DNA of 64,000 nt from Pseudomonadota bacterium (GCA_016125035.1 WGMN01000009.1:1-64000), one strand, 5' to 3'. Positions 7,597 to 17,167 are shown, counted from the stretch's first letter. Notes: a model not told the origin generated them from the sequence alone. Numbers and translations: made by a program.

Positions 7597-8517
7597 TTAT
7601 TTCGTTTTACTATTTTCTCCTTTCCCAAAAAATCCCGATGGGTAGATATCTTCCTTTTTTAACAGAGGATTTTTGTTGTTGAGTTTAATGGTCTTTAGGT
7701 TTCCTCCAAAGACTGCCCGCGCATCGTAGTCATAGTTTCCCGATAAGGTCAGCTCTCCATCGTCTACTGCTATATTCAGGCTATCGATGCTAAGTTCGGC
7801 CCCCTTTTCAGAGCAGGCTGCCATCGGTGTATTCTCAATAATTTCCCTCCCATTTACCGACACAGCAATTACTGGAACTTTTCCAGTCTGCCAGCATGAA
7901 TCTGATTCGTTCGGCATGTTTTCCTCATGCCAAGCCAAGCTTATTTTATTCCCCTCTATAGAGCACTCTTCTGTTGGACTTTTTAACAATTGAAGGTCAT
8001 TTCTTTTAGGGTTGAAGTGAGTCATTTGGGATGTGTGGATAAGGGTCCCGCGGTTATAACGTTCGGCATAACGAAGCTGGGAGTCTGTCATAAACTCCTT
8101 ACAATTGTAGTCGAAGGAGTCTATGGAAATACCGGCTGTTTGGCATTTGACTTGATAGGCTACGCACCCCTTTGGCTCAAGCGCAGAGCTGCTTGAAGGT
8201 TCTTTTTCCATCTGATGAATCTTTTCTATGAGTTCATAGGTTCTTTTCTCTCGCTCATTTCTGAGCCCTTCTTGTTTCACTTTTAATCTATCCATCCAGT
8301 AGTAGGTTGCTTTCTCATCATCTTCACCTAGAGATTTGGCGAAGAGCTGGCTTATGGCTTCGTGATCGCCCATGTGAGCTCTGACTGTGAGCTTTTGTTC
8401 TTCGTTTATGAGAGTCCACGTTACCATTGCTCCTAAAAGGAGAGCTCCAACTGTGATAGCCAGACAGATTCCTCGAGGGAATTTGCTGTTCTTCGCCGCT
8501 TTAACTTTTTGTTTCAT
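7597..8517 (-). CDS. Membrane-anchored unknown island protein
   Basis: 306 residues, not recognised. A basic N-terminus (KQKVKAAKNSKFPR) and one hydrophobic helix at residues ~17-38 predict a single inner-membrane anchor with the rest outside the cytoplasm. Six or more cysteines (CVAYQVKCQTAG, NCKEF, EECSIEG, DSCWQ, AACSEKG) in the C-terminal domain are consistent with periplasmic disulfides. Immediately upstream of the lysozyme-like gene and of similar AT-rich composition. A periplasmic inhibitor or immunity protein for that muramidase is a possible role inferred only from location and topology. Confidence 0.55.
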   Translation of the reverse strand: MKQKVKAAKNSKFPRGICLAITVGALLLGAMVTWTLINEEQKLTVRAHMGDHEAISQLFAKSLGEDDEKATYYWMDRLKVKQEGLRNEREKRTYELIEKIHQMEKEPSSSSALEPKGCVAYQVKCQTAGISIDSFDYNCKEFMTDSQLRYAERYNRGTLIHTSQMTHFNPKRNDLQLLKSPTEECSIEGNKISLAWHEENMPNESDSCWQTGKVPVIAVSVNGREIIENTPMAACSEKGAELSIDSLNIAVDDGELTLSGNYDYDARAVFGGNLKTIKLNNKNPLLKKEDIYPSGFFGKGENSKTK

Positions 8518-8676
8518 GTAAGCACCTTTTGAGCCATTGAAGGCCTACAGCTTACATCGGATTTGGTCGCTGTGAGGAGTACCTAACAAAAAATCGCCTA
8601 CCACTGGCGACTATGGCAATAAATACCTTAAGGTGCTGCAAATGTCAAGATATATCTAATAAGATACTGGTTTGTA
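8518..8676. other. Island intergenic region
   Basis: No gene. An AT-rich stretch with tatctaataagata and gtatcaaatgagataa repeats upstream of the membrane-anchored gene, which could hold its promoter. Confidence 0.35.
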
Positions 8677-9816
8677 TCAAATGAGATAATGCCCATACTC
8701 GGGTTTCTTGATCTCCCGAATGGATCGGGTTGTTATGGCTGTGACATCTGCACTATGTTCTTGCGCCACTTTCAAGATGCGCCGGGCTTCGTGTTCTTCG
8801 GGAAGGTCTTTGACCAGTTCTTCGACCTGATGGGTGAATGATGCAAGCCTCTTGGCGTCTTCCCAAGCTTTTTGCCATTCCATGAACTTCTTGAGCCGCA
8901 GCTCGCGTTCGCGTTCCAGTTTCTCCCGTTCTTCGCGCCGTTTCGACTCCTCAGCCCACTGGGCTTCTCGCTGCAACCTCTCTTGCCGTTTAAGCTTGGT
9001 GGCCTCCGCCATGCGGGCAAGAACCAGGATCATGTCATTAACCCGGGTTTCCATGGGCTGGGCCGGGGTTTCCTTGAGAACCCGGACGTAGCTTGAGTAG
9101 AACTCCTTGGTTTCATATATGCAGAAGTGAAGCTGGCCATTAGGCTCATCCACGAAGGCTGGAGGTCGGTCCCAGGAATACTGCGGCTTGAACACAGCCT
9201 GCTCCTCTTTACTTAGGTACCGCCGGGTACGGACCTCCTTCAGTTCAACCCGCAGGTCCTCTTTTTCATAGCAGACCCAAGTCCGCTGGTGCTCAATCCA
9301 TACCTTGAGGCCACGGGCCTTCAGAGCCTTAAGAAAAGTATCGAAAGTCCGGAGAGCCCGGTCGGCTTGGGCGGCCGATGCATGGATATCGGGACTGTGC
9401 GCTCCCGCCAGAGAGAAGATGCCGGGTTTATTTGAGTTCCGGTTGGCCACTTTAAGGGCCTGCTCTATCCATGGGTGGGGCTCGATGAGCGTGGCGGGGA
9501 CCTTAATCCTGTTGGCGGGGGCTTCTTCCCGAGCTTTGATGTCCGCCAGGCTCTGCGATTTAGGGTTTTTTATTTTGTCCTGCGGAATGATGCGGACCTC
9601 GGCTGGATAGGCACCTTGGGGTAGCTTGGGCGGAGTGGTGGCCTTACCAAGTTCAGCCCTGACCCAATGGCCCTGAGGTGGGGTTGGAATGTTCAGACGC
9701 TTGCAGATTTTCTTGAGGCCCACGTCTGAAATGCCAAAGTCCTTTGCCAGCTTAAGCATGGGCTTTTCCCACACCAGCTTGAACAGCTCTTGGCGGGTGA
9801 TAGTCCGTCCATTCAT
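8677..9816 (-). CDS. Island protein with putative HTH and coiled coil
   Basis: 379 residues. The N-terminal 70 residues (TRQELFKLVWEKPMLKLAKDF, then GISDVGLKKICKRLNIPTPPQGHW) look like a helix-turn-helix segment of a kind often seen in uncharacterised proteins of mobile elements. A Pro/Lys linker and a central alpha/beta part follow, then a long charged coiled coil (about residues 265-335, many Arg/Glu/Lys) and a C-terminal helix. Likely DNA-binding, possibly a regulator or a partner of a missing recombinase. It is the first gene from the right repeat. Function not known. Confidence 0.55.
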   Translation of the reverse strand: MNGRTITRQELFKLVWEKPMLKLAKDFGISDVGLKKICKRLNIPTPPQGHWVRAELGKATTPPKLPQGAYPAEVRIIPQDKIKNPKSQSLADIKAREEAPANRIKVPATLIEPHPWIEQALKVANRNSNKPGIFSLAGAHSPDIHASAAQADRALRTFDTFLKALKARGLKVWIEHQRTWVCYEKEDLRVELKEVRTRRYLSKEEQAVFKPQYSWDRPPAFVDEPNGQLHFCIYETKEFYSSYVRVLKETPAQPMETRVNDMILVLARMAEATKLKRQERLQREAQWAEESKRREEREKLERERELRLKKFMEWQKAWEDAKRLASFTHQVEELVKDLPEEHEARRILKVAQEHSADVTAITTRSIREIKKPEYGHYLI

Positions 9817-10218
9817 GTTGATTCTCCCCTGTTGAGGGCAATCTTAACCCAGATGCGGGTAGGGGGAATTCCCTGTTCCTCTGCCCGCCGGTATTGTTTA
9901 AGGGCCTGGTTTTGCGTATGGTTCAGGCATTAAGGAGGGGCCTGAAGGAGGCGCTAGCCTGTAATTTCCCTGTTTAACAGGGAGAGAAGGGTTCGCTTGG
10001 GACTTCAAGCACGACCATAAAATTTCCTCCCCCGCCCTTTGGCGGCCAAGAGACGGAAAAGGCGGCACCAGCCGCCTTTTTTGCCAAAGCCATCAAACAA
10101 TGCCCTGAGTGAAAACCCGCCCCACATAAGCCCCGCCTCACTTGCCCCCAACCGCAACCCCCTATTTTTTAATCATTCCGGCTTGCTAAATTTCTTTTCT
10201 TTGAATACCCCTGTCGCC
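9817..10218. other. Island right end and antiporter leader, no gene
   Basis: No supported gene in about 400 bp. Contains a hairpin TCCCTG-tttaa-CAGGGA at 9967-9983, a short ggttcg word 20 bp before the right repeat that recalls a T-loop, and the right repeat with its duplicated terminator. Confidence 0.45.
10012..10080 (+). repeat. Direct repeat, right copy (candidate attR)
   Basis: Copy of 5632-5700 (63 of 69 positions identical, no gaps), including a CGACCA start without a tRNA in front and a complete hairpin terminator (ggcggc-acca-gccgcc then T run). Confidence 0.75.
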
Positions 10219-12285
10219 ATGACAATAACCGCTCTCCTCGCCCTGTTTACCCTGTTGGCCATTGCCTGCCTCACCTATTTCGCCGCCGCCCGGTTTAAGG
10301 TCCCCTACACTGTGCTGTTGGTGGCGGTGGGGCTCTTGCTCGTGCCGGTGGCACACTTGCCGGTGTTTGCTTTCCTCAAAGATTTCCAACTCACCCCAGA
10401 ACTGCTGTTCTATCTTTTCCTTCCGGTCCTCATTTTCGAGTCCGCCTACAACATCCGCGTCCGCAGCGTACAAGAGAACATCTATTCCATCTCACTGCTG
10501 TCGGTGGTTTCTCTGCTCATCTCCACCGCTTTCGTCACATTGGGCCTGCACTTCATCTTCCAAATGCTCGGCATCGAGATCCAACCTATCGTTTTCCTGC
10601 TGTTTGGCGCTCTCATTTCCGCCACCGATCCCGTAGCGGTGCTTGCTCTGTTCAAAGAGTACGGCGCTCCCCGCCGCCTTTCGCTTATCTTTGAAGGCGA
10701 AAGTTTGTTTAATGATGGTACCGCTGTCGCCCTGTTCCTGGTGCTGCTGGAAGTCGCCTTTAACGGGTACCACGGCATCTCAACAGTTGGAGAAGGGATT
10801 TTCCTCTTCACCAGCATGGTATTGGGCGGCATCATCTTTGGCCTGCTCATGGGCGGGCTGTTTTCCAAACTGATAGAGGCCACACGCAGCAACGAGAACG
10901 TCAGTATTATCCTCATGCTGGTGTTGGCTCACCTTACCTTTATCTTGGCAGAAGTCATCTCCCACCACCTCATCCTTGGCGGCATGGAAATCAAAATCTC
11001 CGCCATCATCGCCACCACTATAGCCTCCATCGTCATGGGCAATTACGGACGTTACAAAGTGGCCCCGCATGCGCAGGAATTTGTCGATAAATTCTGGAGC
11101 CAATTTGCCTTCATGATCAATTCCCTGGTGTTCATTCTCATGGGGCTGCTCTTTTCAGAGCTCCCCATCAATATCATTGATTTCATTGCGCCAATTTCCA
11201 TAGCTATTGCAGTCGTGGCCGTCGGGCGCGCGCTGTCCATATACCCCGTCATCGGCTTTCTCAACACACTCAAGCTAGAAGAACGCATCCCCACCTCATG
11301 GCAAAACCTCCTGGCATGGGGAAGCCTGCGCGGCGCCCTTGCCATCACCATGGTCCTGCTTATCCCAGATACCTGGAGGCCTGAAGGCTGGCCCTATCCC
11401 TATGCCCCCAAGGATTTCATCATGGCACTCACAATCGGCTGCATTTACGCCACTTTGTTTATTAAGGCCGTCAGCATCGGCCCGCTGATCAAAAAAACAG
11501 GCCTCGACAGCCTTACTGACGTGGAAAAACTAGAGTACCGCGACGCCTCCGGCTACATTCACGCCCACGTCATCCAACGCCTCGATACCTTAAAGGAAAA
11601 AGGCTACGTAGACGCCGCAGGCTACGCGCACGTCTGCAAAAAGCTGGAAGATATCCGCTCTGCGGCCGAAAAACGCTTCAAAATAGCGCATAAACCAAGC
11701 CTCACCCATGCCGCCCTGCACATCCACGCCCTGGGTATCGAGCGTTATTACCTGCAAGACCTCTTCAACCACGGTGAAATCAACGACCGCATCATGCGCC
11801 GCATTCAAGGCAACATTGCCTCCCAGCTCGATAAACTGGAACACGGAGAGGTCCTGGGCTCTCACCCCGGTTCGGTAAAGGGAGACTGGTTAGACACCCT
11901 CACCGACGTTTTTCACCGGATCATTAAACGGAATAAAGAAGATTTCTTCATTGAGAAATTCCTCTACTACCGCGCCAAAGCCATCATCACCCGCAAAGTG
12001 GTAAAGGAAATGGCCCAATTCAGCGAGGAAAACGTCAAGCTTTTCACCTCCGAGGAAGTCAGCCCGGTAATCGAACGCTACCGCGCCTACAACAAAGCGG
12101 CAGAAGCCCAACTGTCCACTTTATTGGCCGAACATAAGGCAGCCCTTGAAAAAGTTAACACCTCACTGGTTGCCTTGGCTGCCGAAAAACACCAGCACCA
12201 ACTGTTGGATGACCTTTTATACCGTGAGCTCATCACCCCCAAGGTTCACATCAGTCTCCGCAACAAGCTTAAGGTGGCAGGTTAA
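10219..12285 (+). CDS. NhaP-type Na+(K+)/H+ antiporter
   Basis: 688 residues. The N-terminal 420 residues are a CPA1 cation/proton antiporter with about 12 helices. Family motifs are visible: FLPVLIFESAYNIR (helix 4), GALISATDPVAVLALFKEYGAP with the ion-binding aspartate, and FEGESLFNDGTAVALF (helix 6). The C-terminal 260 residues are cytoplasmic and helical (LTDVEKLEYRDASGY...), a long regulatory tail as in NhaP/SOS1-like exchangers. The start is set at ATG 10219, where the first helix begins (MTITALLALFTLL); the upstream extension overlaps the right repeat and is not conserved-looking. Confidence 0.9.
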   Translation: MTITALLALFTLLAIACLTYFAAARFKVPYTVLLVAVGLLLVPVAHLPVFAFLKDFQLTPELLFYLFLPVLIFESAYNIRVRSVQENIYSISLLSVVSLLISTAFVTLGLHFIFQMLGIEIQPIVFLLFGALISATDPVAVLALFKEYGAPRRLSLIFEGESLFNDGTAVALFLVLLEVAFNGYHGISTVGEGIFLFTSMVLGGIIFGLLMGGLFSKLIEATRSNENVSIILMLVLAHLTFILAEVISHHLILGGMEIKISAIIATTIASIVMGNYGRYKVAPHAQEFVDKFWSQFAFMINSLVFILMGLLFSELPINIIDFIAPISIAIAVVAVGRALSIYPVIGFLNTLKLEERIPTSWQNLLAWGSLRGALAITMVLLIPDTWRPEGWPYPYAPKDFIMALTIGCIYATLFIKAVSIGPLIKKTGLDSLTDVEKLEYRDASGYIHAHVIQRLDTLKEKGYVDAAGYAHVCKKLEDIRSAAEKRFKIAHKPSLTHAALHIHALGIERYYLQDLFNHGEINDRIMRRIQGNIASQLDKLEHGEVLGSHPGSVKGDWLDTLTDVFHRIIKRNKEDFFIEKFLYYRAKAIITRKVVKEMAQFSEENVKLFTSEEVSPVIERYRAYNKAAEAQLSTLLAEHKAALEKVNTSLVALAAEKHQHQLLDDLLYRELITPKVHISLRNKLKVAG

Positions 12286-12395
12286 CCGCCCTGCCCCACA
12301 GCACCAGCCTCTAACTGTGCTGTACCCAACACGCCAGGGCCTTCCTTTCCACCCTTCTCCCTTGACCAACCATAGGTTGTGTTTCTAATGCTGTT

Positions 12396-15300
12396 ATGGA
12401 GTTAAACTTCGCCAGCGTATTCTTTATTTTCGGCCCTCTACCGCCGTCTGCAATCCTTTATAATCATTGGCAGAACTACAACCTATGGGTTGTATCCATC
12501 TCTTATATCCTCTCCGTTCTCGGTTCATATATGGCCATAAACATCCTACGTGTAACAAATACCACTTCAGGGGTGCCCCGGCATATCGGCACCACCCTTG
12601 GCGCCGTCGTCATGGCCACCGCCATCTGGTCCATGCACTACACCGGCATGCTCTCCTACGCCATGGATATGGCTCACGGTTACCAGCCCGGCCTCACTGT
12701 CCTTTCCGGCATTTTGGCCTTCATCTTTGCGCTAGGGGCTTTCTCATTGCTTCTAAAACCCCGGCTTTCACGGCAAGACATCTTTCTCGCTGCTCCAGCC
12801 CTGGGCATCGGCGTCGCCAGCATGCACTACACCGGCATGGCCGCAATGGATATGCCCGTTCATATGGCCTTTAAGCCCGGCCTTTTTACGCTTTCGCTCG
12901 TTATTGCGGTGGCAGCCTCAGGGGCCGCGCTATGGATCATGAACCTCGTCACCCACCTGCAAAAAAGGCGGCAGCTGGCCTACTTTGTTGCCGCAGCCGT
13001 CATGGGGGTGGCGGTTTGCGGCATGCATTACACCGGCATGCTGGCCACCGTCCTTATCCCTACCGGTCAGCTCCACCACACTCCTCAGCATCCTGGCGGG
13101 TTTCCTTTTATGGCCATATGGGTCACGGCCGCCGCTTGCCTGGTTATTGGTCTGGCCTCCAGTTATCTGCTGTTAGTCCGCGATAAAGAAACCGCCCGTG
13201 AAGTAGAAGAAGAGTTCCTGCTCATGGCCAAATTCCAATACGCCAGCCTCGCACTGGTGGTGTTGGTGTTCGCCACTTTGCTGGGGCTGGCACTGTGGGT
13301 TCAACGCTCCTACAACTCCACCCTGCTGGAAGAAGCCCACGACCGTAAACTCTACAGCAAAATCCTTTATTTAGATGGCGCGCTCTCCACCGCCACATGG
13401 ATGTCGGTGGAAACCTCTCAACCGGGCTGGGAACAATCCCACCAGGCCTACACCCAAGAGCTCAATAACGTCCTGGAAGAAGTAAACACGTTGTACAAAG
13501 GCCAAGCCATTGCCGCAAACAATCTCAATCTAAGCCTGGCCAGCCTGCAAAATTCCAACTACCAAACCCAGGCCATCCGCATGGAGAAAAAGGGCGAGAA
13601 GGAAGAGGCCGAAACCTTTCTCGGCAGCCCGGAGTACATAAAAAGTAAAGCCGCCTTCCATACCTACCTTGAAAATTTCAACACTTTCGTAGATGCAAAA
13701 CTCACGCAAAAAATTGCCGATAACGAACAAAAACACCGCTTCATGTTGCTTTTGTTCTCGCCTTTTGCGGCCCTCATCATGGCTGTTGCCGCGGCAGTCA
13801 TGCAAGCCAAGCGGGTTCTCCAGCGCATCCTGCACCAACGCATGTTCGCGCAAAATATCATGGACGCCATACCCGACCCCATTTTTGTGAAAGATAAAAA
13901 CCACGTCTGGCGCGCCGGCAACAGCGCGTTCTGGAAGATGATGGGCAACCAGCCCGATGCCTTCCTCGGCAAAAATGACCACGACCTCTTCCCGCCCGAA
14001 GAAGTCGCCGTGTTCTGGGAGCACGACGACATGGTCATCACCAGCGGCAAAACCAACATCAATATCGAGAATGTCACCGACAGCAAAGGCAAGACCATCA
14101 TTGCCGAAACAACAAAATCCCACCTCTCCTTGCCCGATGGCCTGCCCGGCCTGGTGGGCATCATCCACGACATCACCGCGCTAAAAAAGGCGGAAGGAGA
14201 AGTCGCCCGCCACCGCGACCACCTGGAAGAGATGGTTAACCAGCAAACAACCGAAATCCGCCACGCCAAGGAACAGGCAGAAAACGCCAACCGCGCCAAA
14301 TCCGAGTTCCTCGCCAACATGAGCCACGAAATCCGCACACCGCTCAACAGCATCGTCGGCATGACCTCTCTCATGCTGGAAGATTCCAGCATCAATGCCG
14401 AACAACGCGAAATGATGGAAGTGCTCAGCTACTCGTCGCGCAGCCTGCTGGAAATCGTCAACGACATCCTCGATTTTTCCAAAATCGAAGCCGGCGGCTT
14501 GGTGCTGGAAGATATTCCCTTCGAGCCTCAAACCAGCATAAAGAACGTCGTCACCATGCTCATGCCGGTGGCCAGCCAAAAGGGTTTGCTCCTTTCTCTT
14601 AACAGCAGCGTCCCCTCTTCGCTGCGGGTCACGGGAGACCCCGTGCGCTTTGCCCGCATCATCACCAACCTCACCGCCAACGCGGTCAAATATACCAACC
14701 ACGGCACCGTCACCGTGCACTTCTCCGCCCGCAACGAAGACGGGCTGCAAATGCTGGAAATCAATGTGGAGGACACCGGCATCGGCATACCGCCGGAAAG
14801 CCTCGATAAAATCTTCGAAAAATTCGTCCAGGCCGATACCTCCACCACCCGCAAATACGGGGGCTCGGGCCTGGGCCTGGCCATCACCAAACGCCTTATC
14901 GATATGATGGGCGGCTCCATTTCCGTCACCAGCAAAGTCGGTCAGGGCAGCACCTTCACCGCCCTTATCCCTTACCGGGAAACAAGCCAACCCCTCACCC
15001 CCGAGCAACCAGAGCTAACCACACCGCAACCAACCACCCACACCATCCCCGCCGAAGAAGCCTCCGTCCTGGTGGCCGAGGACCACCCTCTCAACACCGC
15101 CTACATGAAGCGCTTCCTGCCTTCCTTGGGCATCACCGATTTCACCATTGTGGAAAACGGCCAACTCGCGGTCGAAGCCGCAACCCGCCGCACCTTCAAC
15201 GTCGTGCTGATGGATTGCCACATGCCGCTGATGAACGGATACGAAGCCACCCGCGCCATTCGCAAGGCAGAAGCTAAAACAGGCCACCACACCATCATCA

Positions 15301-15803
15301 TCGCCCTCACCGCCAATGCCCTGCCCGGCGAGCGCGAAAAATGCCTCACCTGCGGCATGGATTCCTACCTCACCAAACCGGTTGAAAAACTGGCTTTTAT
15401 CAAGGTGCTTTCTCAATGGATGGATTTCAGCTCCGCCCCCACCACCACCGCACCTCAAAAAATCCCGGTCCTCAACCTTTCAGCCTTCCGCACCTTCTCG
15501 GGGGGAGACAAAACCGTCGAGCGGGAGTTCGTAAGCCTCTTCATGTCCCAGGCCGAGATCAAGATGCACGAGCTTGGAGAATCCTGCATGGAAGGCCCCT
15601 GCCCTCCCTGGGTGGAAGCCGCCCATTCTCTCAAAGGCTCGGCAGCCACGGTGGGCGCCTTGCGGCTCTCCAACCTGTGCGAGCAAGCGCAACAAATGGA
15701 ACAAGCCACAGCCTCAAAACGGCAGGAAATGTTCGATAAGATCACCGCTGTCTTCGAGGCCACCCGTCTCGCCTTTGAAAAAGAAAACCTGTTGCAAAGC
15801 TAA
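12396..15803 (+). CDS. MHYT-domain hybrid histidine kinase
   Basis: 1,135 residues. Three copies of MHYTGM at residues ~80, 143 and 210 mark an MHYT membrane sensor, proposed elsewhere to bind Cu and sense O2, CO or NO. A further helix pair (~280-300 and ~448-470) frames an extracytoplasmic domain of ~150 residues. PAS follows (~490-600), then HisKA with MSHEIRTPLNS (His ~645), an HATPase with NLTANAVKY, DTGIGIPPE and GGSGLGLAI, a receiver with MDCHMPLMNGYE (Asp ~939) and an Hpt domain with AAHSLKGSA (His ~1077). It is thus a complete four-step phosphorelay in one chain. TCTAAT ends exactly 6 nt before the ATG with no SD, suggesting a leaderless transcript. Partner: the receiver 20 bp downstream. 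Confidence 0.93.
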   Translation: MELNFASVFFIFGPLPPSAILYNHWQNYNLWVVSISYILSVLGSYMAINILRVTNTTSGVPRHIGTTLGAVVMATAIWSMHYTGMLSYAMDMAHGYQPGLTVLSGILAFIFALGAFSLLLKPRLSRQDIFLAAPALGIGVASMHYTGMAAMDMPVHMAFKPGLFTLSLVIAVAASGAALWIMNLVTHLQKRRQLAYFVAAAVMGVAVCGMHYTGMLATVLIPTGQLHHTPQHPGGFPFMAIWVTAAACLVIGLASSYLLLVRDKETAREVEEEFLLMAKFQYASLALVVLVFATLLGLALWVQRSYNSTLLEEAHDRKLYSKILYLDGALSTATWMSVETSQPGWEQSHQAYTQELNNVLEEVNTLYKGQAIAANNLNLSLASLQNSNYQTQAIRMEKKGEKEEAETFLGSPEYIKSKAAFHTYLENFNTFVDAKLTQKIADNEQKHRFMLLLFSPFAALIMAVAAAVMQAKRVLQRILHQRMFAQNIMDAIPDPIFVKDKNHVWRAGNSAFWKMMGNQPDAFLGKNDHDLFPPEEVAVFWEHDDMVITSGKTNINIENVTDSKGKTIIAETTKSHLSLPDGLPGLVGIIHDITALKKAEGEVARHRDHLEEMVNQQTTEIRHAKEQAENANRAKSEFLANMSHEIRTPLNSIVGMTSLMLEDSSINAEQREMMEVLSYSSRSLLEIVNDILDFSKIEAGGLVLEDIPFEPQTSIKNVVTMLMPVASQKGLLLSLNSSVPSSLRVTGDPVRFARIITNLTANAVKYTNHGTVTVHFSARNEDGLQMLEINVEDTGIGIPPESLDKIFEKFVQADTSTTRKYGGSGLGLAITKRLIDMMGGSISVTSKVGQGSTFTALIPYRETSQPLTPEQPELTTPQPTTHTIPAEEASVLVAEDHPLNTAYMKRFLPSLGITDFTIVENGQLAVEAATRRTFNVVLMDCHMPLMNGYEATRAIRKAEAKTGHHTIIIALTANALPGEREKCLTCGMDSYLTKPVEKLAFIKVLSQWMDFSSAPTTTAPQKIPVLNLSAFRTFSGGDKTVEREFVSLFMSQAEIKMHELGESCMEGPCPPWVEAAHSLKGSAATVGALRLSNLCEQAQQMEQATASKRQEMFDKITAVFEATRLAFEKENLLQS

Positions 15804-15823
15804 ACCCAGAAAAGGCCCCTCCC

Positions 15824-16210
15824 ATGCGACTCAAAAACACCCGGAACACCATCATCATCGCCGACGATGACCTCTTCGTGCGCAAAGTCATAGGCTCCGT
15901 CCTCAGCCCCCTGGCCGATGTGGTGGAAGTGGCCGACGGCGCCGAGGTCCTCGCCACCTACAAAAAAACCATGCCGGACATCCTTTTTCTCGATATCCAC
16001 CTGCCGCACCAGTCAGGGCTCGATATCCTCGGTCATATTGTAGAGTACGACCCCGAGGCCTACATCATCATGCTCAGTGCCGACAGCAGCATGGATAACG
16101 TCACTCACGTGCAAAAATTCGGCGTCAAAGGCTTTCTCACCAAGCCCTTCCCCCGCCAACGCATCATGAAGTACCTGCAAAGCTGCCCCACCATCGTCTT
16201 CCTAGACTAA
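15824..16210 (+). CDS. Single-domain response regulator (CheY-like)
   Basis: 128 residues, receiver domain only. Acidic pair near residue 15 (IIADDDLF), phosphoacceptor Asp in ILFLDIHLPHQSGLDI (~residue 51), Ser/Thr in IIMLSADS and the Lys-Pro switch GFLTKPF. It has no output domain, so it works by protein contact or as a phosphate shuttle. It lies 20 bp after the hybrid kinase gene and is the obvious partner of its Hpt domain. Confidence 0.92.
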   Translation: MRLKNTRNTIIIADDDLFVRKVIGSVLSPLADVVEVADGAEVLATYKKTMPDILFLDIHLPHQSGLDILGHIVEYDPEAYIIMLSADSSMDNVTHVQKFGVKGFLTKPFPRQRIMKYLQSCPTIVFLD

Positions 16211-16214
16211 CCCC

Positions 16215-16559
16215 CTAGGGCTTTGCCGCACTCTTTAACTTGGTGTTGGCCGCATGGCGTTGCGTATCACGCTTGGTCTTCTTCTCAATGTTCTTCATCA
16301 GCTGTTCGGTCAAATCCACCTTCAGGGAGTTCGCCAGACACGTCAGCGTAAACAAAATATCCGCCATCTCGTCGGGGATATTCGCCACCTCGCCCTTCTT
16401 AAAGCTCTGGTCGCCGTGGGTGCGGTTCACATAGCGCGCCAATTCCCCCACCTCCTCCACCAGCTGCGCCAACTGCGAGAGCGGGGAAAAATACCCCCCC
16501 ATCCCCTTGATCCACACATCCACATCGGCCTGATACTGCCGCAGGCTATAGTCGCTCAT
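16215..16559 (-). CDS. MazG-like nucleotide pyrophosphohydrolase
   Basis: 114 residues of the all-alpha NTP pyrophosphatase (MazG-like) family, probably hydrolysing a non-canonical or excess NTP to the monophosphate. The Mg-binding pattern is visible as LVEEVGELARYV (EExxE-type) and, after the loop, PDEMADILFTLTCLANSL (ExxD). The C-terminus is basic (KKTKRDTQRH). It overlaps the uracil-DNA glycosylase start by 4 bp (ATGA), forming a two-gene unit for nucleotide hygiene and uracil repair. Confidence 0.85.
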   Translation of the reverse strand: MSDYSLRQYQADVDVWIKGMGGYFSPLSQLAQLVEEVGELARYVNRTHGDQSFKKGEVANIPDEMADILFTLTCLANSLKVDLTEQLMKNIEKKTKRDTQRHAANTKLKSAAKP

Positions 16560-17167
16560 TGCACCATCTCCTCTTCCATGACTCCCAACTCAACGGCCTT
16601 CTTCTTCAACATCTTCAAATCCTCCCAGGCGTCGGTCTTGGCCGGCGGGTTGCGCAGCAGGTACGCGGGGTGGAAGGTCGCCATCATCGCTACTGGCTCC
16701 GCCAAACCCGGCACCTCAAAGCCCATCCAACGCTTCCTGTATTTGCCGATGCCATCCGTCGTCTGCAAAACACTCTTCACCGCCGTCCCTCCCACCAGCA
16801 CGATGATCTTCGGCTTCACCAGTGCAATATGCCGCAGCAAAAACGGCCGGCAACTCAAGGTCTCGGCAGGGGTGGGAGTGCGGTTATCCGGCGGCCGCCA
16901 AAAAATGGTGTTGGTGATGTAAACGCTCTTCCTGTCCAGCCCAATCGCCAGCAGCATCTTGTCCAGCAATTGCCCGCTGCGGCCCACAAACGGCTTGCCC
17001 TGGCGGTCTTCCTCGGCACCCGGCGCCTCACCTATCAGCATGATCTCCGCCGCCGGGTTGCCATCGCTAAACACCGTGCGCTGCGCACCTTCCCGCAACG
17101 CACAGCCGTGGAAGCCTTCCACCGCCGCGCGCAATTCTTCCAAAGTCCCCACTTGCCCCAGGTCCAT
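16556..17167 (-). CDS. Uracil-DNA glycosylase, family 4-like
   Basis: 203 residues. Family 4 motifs: [23 protein letters not shown] near residue 46 (motif A), [18 protein letters not shown], and TFHPAYLLR (motif B) near residue 170. It excises uracil from DNA after cytosine deamination or dUTP incorporation. The family 4 iron-sulfur cysteines appear incomplete: one Cys in HGCAL and one in LSCRPFL are visible instead of four, so the cluster may be absent. TAGGCT stands 6 nt before the ATG with no SD, again suggesting a leaderless start. Confidence 0.87.
   Translation of the reverse strand: MDLGQVGTLEELRAAVEGFHGCALREGAQRTVFSDGNPAAEIMLIGEAPGAEEDRQGKPFVGRSGQLLDKMLLAIGLDRKSVYITNTIFWRPPDNRTPTPAETLSCRPFLLRHIALVKPKIIVLVGGTAVKSVLQTTDGIGKYRKRWMGFEVPGLAEPVAMMATFHPAYLLRNPPAKTDAWEDLKMLKKKAVELGVMEEEMVQ

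Larger units (their letters stand above)
5638..9999. mobile_element. Candidate tRNA-Pro-associated genomic island
   Basis: The segment between the two 69-bp direct repeats contains only three sizeable genes, all on the minus strand, with clearly higher A+T and different codon use (for example ATA, TTT and AGA common) than the GC-rich flanks. Gene types (lysozyme-like, membrane-anchored unknown, HTH/coiled-coil) are typical of phage-derived or satellite cargo. No integrase, transposase or replication gene is visible, so it is either decayed or mobilised in trans. Apart from the repeats, boundaries are inferred. Confidence 0.6.

Noticed and set aside
5638-10011. Integrase or transposase in the island
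   Set aside because: No R-H-R-Y, serine recombinase or DDE motif in any of the three genes.
9985-10020. Truncated tRNA-Pro copy before the right direct repeat
   Set aside because: Only GGTTCG and the CGACCA end match; the T-stem and acceptor cannot pair, so no tRNA fragment is called.
12458-12463. TATAAT inside the MHYT kinase gene as the true promoter
   Set aside because: It lies after the ATG in the coding region of the first helix, and no suitable start codon follows at the right distance.
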